A stretch of DNA of 10,255 nt from contig DAIPHL010000079.1 of NCBI GenBank assembly GCA_036771375.1, positions 1 through 10,255 on the forward strand. The letters are read 5' to 3'. Origin of the DNA: DAIPHL01 sp036771375 (GTDB taxonomy: Bacteria > Synergistota > Synergistia > Synergistales > Synergistaceae). Under the pieces are notes generated by a model. It made no database searches. It saw only the letters and a list, made by a program, of their open reading frames with translations, and was not told the origin of the DNA. The first letter of the stretch is position 1, and every line of letters starts with the position of its first letter. The translations under genes and the position numbers were made by a program. Below, one piece after another: positions 6,006 to 10,255 of the stretch.

Positions 6006-7388
6006 ATGCTTAAAAAGGACAAATGGCGACTGGGCTTTATTCTCCTTGTGATAGTCGTGGCTGCCGTGGTCGTATTTCCCATAAAGGGCAAAGTAAAGCT
6101 CGGCTTGGATCTCAAGGGTGGGGTTCACGTCGTGCTGCAGGCGAAGGGAAGCGAGGAGAACCCCGTGACGGACGACAGCATCGAGCGCTTGGTCGCGGTC
6201 CTTCGCAACCGCATCGACCAGTACGGCATCACTGAACCCCAGATACAACGCGAGGGAGGCGATCGCGTGGCGGTAGATCTTCCCGGCGTTGCCGATCCGG
6301 ATGCCGCCCTTGATTTGATCGGTCGGACCGCCGTCCTGGAATTTCGTCAGGTCAAGGGAACCGGTCCGGTGGTGCCGCCTCCTGTCGAGCGCAAGAATTA
6401 CGACACGGATCTCGATTACGAGAAGGCGAAGAAAAATTGGGATGCGATGAACGCGTCCATTCTCAAAGAGGTGGAGGTTTTGGAGAAGTCCGCCGAGTCG
6501 GACCCGAACCTCGGGATAAACAAGGACGAGAACGGTCAGATATATCTTCTTGGGACCGTATATGTGACCGGAAAGGATCTCGTCGATGCCAGGGTCACTC
6601 ACGACGAGCTTCAAAAACCGGCCGTCTCTCTCAAGTTCAGCAAGGAGGGGGCGAACGCCTTCGAGAGCGCGACGGCGGAGAACATCGAAAAGCAACTTGC
6701 GATTGTGCTTGATGGCATCGTGATATCCGCTCCTGTCGTCCGCTCGAAGATCGGCGGGGGAGAAGCGCAGATCAGCGGCAGTTTTACCGCGGAAGAGGCG
6801 GTTCGGCTTGCGGTGATGCTTCGTGCAGGCGCCTTGCCGGTGGCGGTCGATGTGTTGGAGAACCGCTCCGTCGGTCCGACTTTGGGCGAGGATTCCGTCC
6901 GCTCCGGTCTACGTTCCGGTGTGATCGGCGCGGCCCTGGTCGCGGTGTTTATGTTGGTCTACTACGGTATGCTCGGAATCGCGGCCGATCTGGCGATGAT
7001 TACCGCCATGCTGCTTCTCATGGCCTTTATGATCATGATGCGCACGACGCTTACCCTTCCCGGCGTGGGCGGAATCATCCTCACGATCGGGATGGCCGTC
7101 GACGGCAACATCTTGATCTACGAGCGCATGAGAGAGGAGTATCGCTCGGGCAAGACGGTTCTCGCCGCACTGGACTCCGGTTTTCGAAAAGCGCTGGTCG
7201 TCATTCTCGACTCCAATGTGACCACCCTCATTGCCTCTGCGGTCCTTTTCTACTTTGGCTCCGGCCCCGTGCGTGGCTTTGCCGTGACTCTGAGTATCGG
7301 CGTCGTGACGGCCATGTTCGGCAATCTCGTCGTCACGCGGGCGATATTGCGGGTCATCTTGAACAGGCACAAAAAACTTGCCCTGTGA
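6006..7388 (+). CDS. secD: Protein translocase subunit SecD
   Basis: An RND-family membrane protein that works with SecF and uses the proton gradient to pull exported proteins out of the SecYEG channel. The protein has 460 residues, shorter than E. coli SecD (615) because the periplasmic P1 region is smaller, a common form outside Proteobacteria. A first membrane helix lies at about 10-26. The periplasmic domain at about 28-290 starts with KLGLDLKGGVHVVLQ and contains LRNRIDQYGITEPQIQ. Five more helices follow at about 303-452. SVGPTLGEDSVRSG (288-301) precedes helix 2, and the proton-relay aspartate is D366 in TIGMAVDGNILIYERMREE (360-378). The ATG at 6006 follows GGGAGG (5991-5996) by 9 bases. 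It lies 51 bases after yajC and 44 before secF, in one apparent operon. No missing key residue was noted. Confidence 0.97.
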   Translation: MLKKDKWRLGFILLVIVVAAVVVFPIKGKVKLGLDLKGGVHVVLQAKGSEENPVTDDSIERLVAVLRNRIDQYGITEPQIQREGGDRVAVDLPGVADPDAALDLIGRTAVLEFRQVKGTGPVVPPPVERKNYDTDLDYEKAKKNWDAMNASILKEVEVLEKSAESDPNLGINKDENGQIYLLGTVYVTGKDLVDARVTHDELQKPAVSLKFSKEGANAFESATAENIEKQLAIVLDGIVISAPVVRSKIGGGEAQISGSFTAEEAVRLAVMLRAGALPVAVDVLENRSVGPTLGEDSVRSGLRSGVIGAALVAVFMLVYYGMLGIAADLAMITAMLLLMAFMIMMRTTLTLPGVGGIILTIGMAVDGNILIYERMREEYRSGKTVLAALDSGFRKALVVILDSNVTTLIASAVLFYFGSGPVRGFAVTLSIGVVTAMFGNLVVTRAILRVILNRHKKLAL

Positions 7389-7432
7389 CGCTTGAGGACC
7401 GTTGGAGCTTTTGATGGAGGAGATGTGGAAAT

Positions 7433-8314
7433 ATGGCTACTTTTGATGCTTCAAAGCTGAATTTGCCGTTTATGAAATATCGATTGACCGCTCTTGTCGT
7501 AAGCCTTGTATTGGTTATCGGGAGCCTGTTGCTTCTGGGGACCAAGGGCGTGAACTTCAGTGTCGATTTTTCCGGGGGCGTTGCACTGCAACTTGAATTC
7601 GAGTCGCCCGTCAATGTCGGTGACATAAGAAAAACGCTTTCCGATATGGGAAAGGGACAGGCGACGATACAGGCGTACGACGAGAGAAATGTACTGATTC
7701 GTTATCAGGATACGGGAGACGCCGTTCGCAAGGAAATGCTGAGCGCCCTGGAAGCCAAATACGGGGAGGTCAAGATTCAAAAGATCGACGAGATCGGTCC
7801 GGTCGTGGGAAAGGAGCTGCGTAAACAGGCGTTTATCGCCGTTACCCTTGCCATCATTGGTATTCTTGCCTATATGGCTTTTCGCTTCAGCTTCCGTTTC
7901 GGTGTCGCCGCGGTTCTCTCCCTGGTGCACGACGCGATCATCATGCTGGGTATATACAGCCTCACGGGCCGCGAGATCTCCACGTCGTTCATCGCCGCCA
8001 TACTGACGGTCATCGGGTATTCACTCAACGATTCGATCGTCGTGCTGGATCGCATTCGTGAAAACTGGGGACAGCTGCGCTCCAAGGGGATATTGAATCT
8101 GGTAAACAACTCCATCAACCAGACTCTTTCGCGTACGATAAATACGTCTCTTACCACGCTTCTGCCGGTTCTTGCGATGTTTTTCCTGGGTGGGGAAGTC
8201 ATCTCCAACCTCGCCTTCGCTTTTTTGGTGGGCGTCGTCGTCGGTACGTACAGTTCAATTTATGTCGCGAGCTCCGTTCTTGCGGAGTGGTATGTGCGAA
8301 AACCCGCTGCGTGA
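7433..8314 (+). CDS. secF: Protein translocase subunit SecF
   Basis: Partner of SecD in the proton-driven accessory complex of the Sec translocon. The protein has 293 residues, a usual length. A first membrane helix lies at about 18-36, followed directly by the SecF signature NFSVDFSGGVALQLEF (41-56). The small periplasmic P4 domain spans about 57-125, ending with IGPVVGKELRKQA. Five helices follow from about 133. Conserved elements are LVHDAIIMLG (164-173, with H166 and D167) and GYSLNDSIVVLDRIREN (195-211), whose D200 matches the proton-pathway aspartate known in Thermus SecDF. RTINTSLTTLL (234-244) is the late family motif. The ATG at 7433 follows GGAGGAG (7416-7422) by 10 bases. secD and secF are separate genes here, unlike the fused Bacillus secDF. 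A long hairpin directly after the stop probably ends the unit. Confidence 0.97.
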   Translation: MATFDASKLNLPFMKYRLTALVVSLVLVIGSLLLLGTKGVNFSVDFSGGVALQLEFESPVNVGDIRKTLSDMGKGQATIQAYDERNVLIRYQDTGDAVRKEMLSALEAKYGEVKIQKIDEIGPVVGKELRKQAFIAVTLAIIGILAYMAFRFSFRFGVAAVLSLVHDAIIMLGIYSLTGREISTSFIAAILTVIGYSLNDSIVVLDRIRENWGQLRSKGILNLVNNSINQTLSRTINTSLTTLLPVLAMFFLGGEVISNLAFAFLVGVVVGTYSSIYVASSVLAEWYVRKPAA

Positions 8315-8329
8315 AATTTTGTGCTACCA

Positions 8330-8375
8330 TCGATGAAAGCGGCTTGCCTTCAGGTCGCTTTCATCGACGTATTTT
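8330..8375 (+). terminator. Probable terminator hairpin after secF
   Basis: A perfect 12-pair stem pairs 8330-8341 (TCGATGAAAGCG) with 8356-8367 (CGCTTTCATCGA). The 14-base loop can continue into a small GCC/GGT helix capped by TTCA. The hairpin begins 15 bases after the secF stop. The following T-run is short (ATTTT at 8371-8375) and begins three bases past the stem, so intrinsic termination may be incomplete. The hairpin could also protect the 3' end of the transcript. Confidence 0.62.
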
Positions 8376-8385
8376 CATATATGAT
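8358..8385 (+). promoter_or_regulatory. Weak candidate promoter for ugd
   Basis: TATGAT at 8380-8385 matches the -10 consensus at five of six positions. CTTTCA at 8358-8363, with a 16-base spacer, matches the -35 at three of six. It lies just after the secF hairpin and partly within its 3' arm. The AT-rich run from 8370 to 8400 makes a promoter here reasonable, but the exact boxes are uncertain. Confidence 0.28.
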
Positions 8386-8446
8386 TTCTCCATGACTAAA
8401 ACAGGTGCTTCTTCAATGTGTTCGAGTTTCCTGACGAATCATCGTC

Positions 8447-8453
8447 GGAGTGG
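8447..8453 (+). promoter_or_regulatory. Ribosome binding site deciding the ugd TTG start
   Basis: GGAG (8447-8450, within GGAGTGG) ends 9 bases before TTG at 8460. That start yields the family N-terminus (KVVVIGTGYVG). The GTG at 8418 in the same frame would add 14 residues with no family counterpart. Confidence 0.6.
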
Positions 8454-8459
8454 TACATC

Positions 8460-9782
8460 TTGAAAGTTGTCGTAATCGGCACGGGATATGTCGGTCTCGT
8501 CACGGGGGCCTGCTTGGCGGATGTCGGAAACGAGGTCTGGTGCGTAGACAAGGACGTGGAAAAGCTGTCCCTCATGAACGAGGGGAACACCCCGTTTTAT
8601 GAACCGCAGCTTGATGAAATCATCGCGAGAAACCTTCGGAAAGGTACGCTTTTTTTTACCGAGGATCTCGAGGGAGCCATGCGTGGGGCGACGATTTGTA
8701 TCATCGCCGTCGGAACCCCGTCGGACGAGCGGGGCGCGGCGGATGTTCGTTTCGTGGAGGCGGCCGCTTGGGAGATTGGTACCTGCATGAACGAATACAA
8801 GCTGATCGTGACAAAATCGACCGTGCCGGTCGGCATGTCGAAACGGATCCGAGCCACCGTCTCCTCGGCGTTGGAGGTTCGTAAGCGGAAGATCGTGTTC
8901 GACGTGGTCTCCAATCCGGAGTTTTTACGCGAAGGCGGTGCGGTGAGGGATTTTACCGCTCCCGACAGGGTGCTTTTGGGGGTGGACACGGATCGGGCGG
9001 AACGCCTCATGAGGGAACTTTACTCGTTCGTCCCCGCCGAGAGAGTACTCTGTATGGACGTTCTGTCATCGGAGATGTCGAAATATGCGGCGAACGCCAT
9101 GCTCGCGACGCGCATCTCGTTTATGAACGAAATGGCCGGTGTCTGTGAGCGCGTCGGAGCGGATATAGAGATGGTCAGAGCCGCCATCGGGGCGGACGCA
9201 CGGATTGGGCGGGAATTTCTGTCGGCTGGGTGTGGTTTTGGGGGCTCCTGCTTTCCGAAGGACCTGCGAGCTCTCATTGACTTTGCGTCGAAGGCGGGAG
9301 CCGGCTGCAGGGTCATCGAGGCTGTGCAAGAGGTCAACGAGGAGCAGAAAAAATTGCCGTTCGCGAAGCTCGTCTCGCATTTTGGCTCGGAGAAAGCGAT
9401 TTCGGGGAAGAACATCGCCGTCTGGGGCCTTACGTTCAAACCGGGAACTTCGGATGTTCGCGAAGCCCCATCTCTTGTTCTGATCGAAATGTTGCTCTCC
9501 TGTGGCGCCTTTGTGAGAGCCCATGACCCCAAAGGCGTTCCCGAGTGCGTTCTTGCCCTGGGAGAGAGAAGAGGGTTGACATACGCCGCAACTCCGCTGG
9601 ACGCCCTCGAGGGCGCGGACGCTTTGTTGCTGCTCACCGAGTGGGAGGATTACAGATCTGTCGATATCGGGCGGATACGACAGAGAATGCACGAGCCGGT
9701 CGTCGTAGACGGACGGAATTTTTTCTCGCCGCGCACGATGAAAGAGGCTGGCTTTACATATTACTCCGTCGGGCGTCCGTAG
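8460..9782 (+). CDS. ugd: UDP-glucose 6-dehydrogenase
   Basis: Catalyses the NAD+-dependent, two-step oxidation of UDP-glucose to UDP-glucuronate, a precursor for capsule, exopolysaccharide and LPS sugars. The protein has 440 residues from TTG at 8460, a usual length. The N-terminal Rossmann domain has GTGYVG at 7-12 and the ribose-binding acidic residue in VDKD (30). VGTPSDE (84-90) and TKSTVPVG (118-125) follow. Active-site elements are SNPEFLREG (151-159), K208 and N212 in SKYAANAMLATR, and the nucleophile C264 in GFGGSCFPKD (259-268). The C-terminal domain has GLTFKPGTSDVREAPS (323-338). All catalytic residues are intact. UDP-ManNAc dehydrogenase is the closest alternative, but these motifs match the UDP-glucose enzyme. 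The gene is separated from secF by a probable terminator and precedes an LptA-like gene by 45 bases, suggesting an envelope-sugar and lipid unit. Confidence 0.93.
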   Translation: MKVVVIGTGYVGLVTGACLADVGNEVWCVDKDVEKLSLMNEGNTPFYEPQLDEIIARNLRKGTLFFTEDLEGAMRGATICIIAVGTPSDERGAADVRFVEAAAWEIGTCMNEYKLIVTKSTVPVGMSKRIRATVSSALEVRKRKIVFDVVSNPEFLREGGAVRDFTAPDRVLLGVDTDRAERLMRELYSFVPAERVLCMDVLSSEMSKYAANAMLATRISFMNEMAGVCERVGADIEMVRAAIGADARIGREFLSAGCGFGGSCFPKDLRALIDFASKAGAGCRVIEAVQEVNEEQKKLPFAKLVSHFGSEKAISGKNIAVWGLTFKPGTSDVREAPSLVLIEMLLSCGAFVRAHDPKGVPECVLALGERRGLTYAATPLDALEGADALLLLTEWEDYRSVDIGRIRQRMHEPVVVDGRNFFSPRTMKEAGFTYYSVGRP

Positions 9783-9827
9783 ATCGTTTCGACGGCCTCT
9801 GAATACGTGAAGGAAGTGTGAACACGA

Positions 9828-10255
9828 ATGAGAGAAATCCATCGAGATGCAAAGAAAAGAGGACGATGCCTGCCGGCGCTCCTTGCTTTCCTCCTGCTCA
9901 TTGTGGCTACATCCGCGCCCTGTTCTGCCGGAGACGTGACCCTGACATCCGACTCCCTTTCCTACGATCCGGCCGAGCGAATCGTGAGGGCGGCGGGCAA
10001 TGTACGTCTCGAGAGTCCCGAGGGGGAACTGTTCGCCGATCGGGGACGCGGTGTCGTCAACGGGAAGGATTTCGAAATGTCCGGCAACGTGAGGGGAAAC
10101 TTCCGGAAGGAGGGCATCGAAATCCATTGCCGTTCGATCGATCTGCGAAGCGAAGGAGAGAAGTCCGCCCGACGAAAACTGAGAGCGACCGGAAATGTCC
10201 GCCTCGTGCGCGGCGAAGATCGCTTGTTGGCCTCGAACGTTTCATGGCGCCGACC
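9828..10255 (+). CDS. LptA/OstA-domain periplasmic protein, 3'-truncated by window end
   Basis: Begins at ATG 9828, the first start after an in-frame TGA at 9819-9821. AGGAAG at 9811-9816 lies 11 bases upstream. The frame stays open to the window edge, giving 142 codons. A signal peptide is clear: a basic N-region (MREIHRDAKKRGR), a hydrophobic core (CLPALLAFLLLIVATS) and a likely cleavage after CSA at residue 34. The cysteine in APCSAG does not form a good lipobox. The mature part starts VTLTSDSLSYDPAERIVRAA and shows three GNVR repeats at about 57, 87 and 122, typical of the beta-jellyroll LptA/OstA fold that carries LPS across the periplasm. LptA, an LptC-like protein and the N-terminal part of an LptD-type outer-membrane protein all share this fold. 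Because the C-terminus is missing I cannot say which one this is, so I give no symbol. It implies a diderm envelope. Confidence 0.82.
   Translation, partial: MREIHRDAKKRGRCLPALLAFLLLIVATSAPCSAGDVTLTSDSLSYDPAERIVRAAGNVRLESPEGELFADRGRGVVNGKDFEMSGNVRGNFRKEGIEIHCRSIDLRSEGEKSARRKLRATGNVRLVRGEDRLLASNVSWRR

Noticed and set aside
5280..6695. 471-codon open frame on the - strand across the leader, yajC and secD
   Set aside because: It is antisense to yajC and secD and shows no recognisable domain; the frame is a shadow of biased codon use.
8418..8459. N-terminal extension of UDP-glucose dehydrogenase from GTG 8418
   Set aside because: The 14 extra residues have no counterpart in the family, and a well-placed Shine-Dalgarno directs initiation at TTG 8460.
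9816..9826. GTGTGAACACG as a possible Rex operator before the LptA-like gene
   Set aside because: Only one TGTGAA half-site is present. The apparent symmetry is a four-base inverted repeat with a two-base centre, unlike the roughly 18-base Rex palindromes.

Overview
This window is a chromosomal housekeeping segment of about 56-58% G+C (estimated by eye). All recognised genes lie on the + strand and are separated by short gaps, mostly 17-60 bases. I see no mobile element, tRNA, rRNA or CRISPR array. The gene set mixes a redox repressor (Rex) and a ribosome-quality-control S4 protein (RqcP), both common in Firmicutes-like lineages, with an LptA/OstA-like periplasmic protein that implies an outer membrane. 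Together with the base composition and the dnaG-rpoD-rqcP-eno order, this points to a diderm outside the Proteobacteria. Synergistota is my best guess, by inference rather than proof.

Layout. Bases 1-1310 hold the 3' three-quarters of dnaG (primase), followed by rpoD (primary sigma factor), a dnaG-rpoD pairing known from many bacteria. Then come rqcP (nascent-chain quality control), eno (enolase), ridA (enamine/imine deaminase) and rex (NADH/NAD+-sensing repressor). After rex there is a 209-base stretch with a candidate extended -10 promoter and an about 145-base leader rich in possible RNA structure. This leads into yajC-secD-secF, the accessory complex of the Sec translocon. A long hairpin after secF probably ends that unit. 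A 145-base gap with a weak promoter candidate precedes ugd (UDP-glucose 6-dehydrogenase). The last gene, cut by the window end, is a secreted LptA/OstA-domain protein.

How the genes fit together. The first block covers replication priming, transcription initiation, translation quality control and lower glycolysis, with a redox sensor at its end. The second block is envelope biogenesis: Sec-dependent export, supply of UDP-glucuronate for surface polysaccharide or LPS, and transport of LPS-like lipid. The most interesting non-coding signal is the leader before yajC. It contains a 13-pair hairpin, a possible H-type pseudoknot, and a segment complementary to the yajC Shine-Dalgarno. A short reading frame also ends at that Shine-Dalgarno. 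All structure here was read by eye and has not been computed.

Three genes start on non-ATG codons (eno GTG, yajC TTG, ugd TTG). Those starts were chosen from Shine-Dalgarno position and family N-termini.
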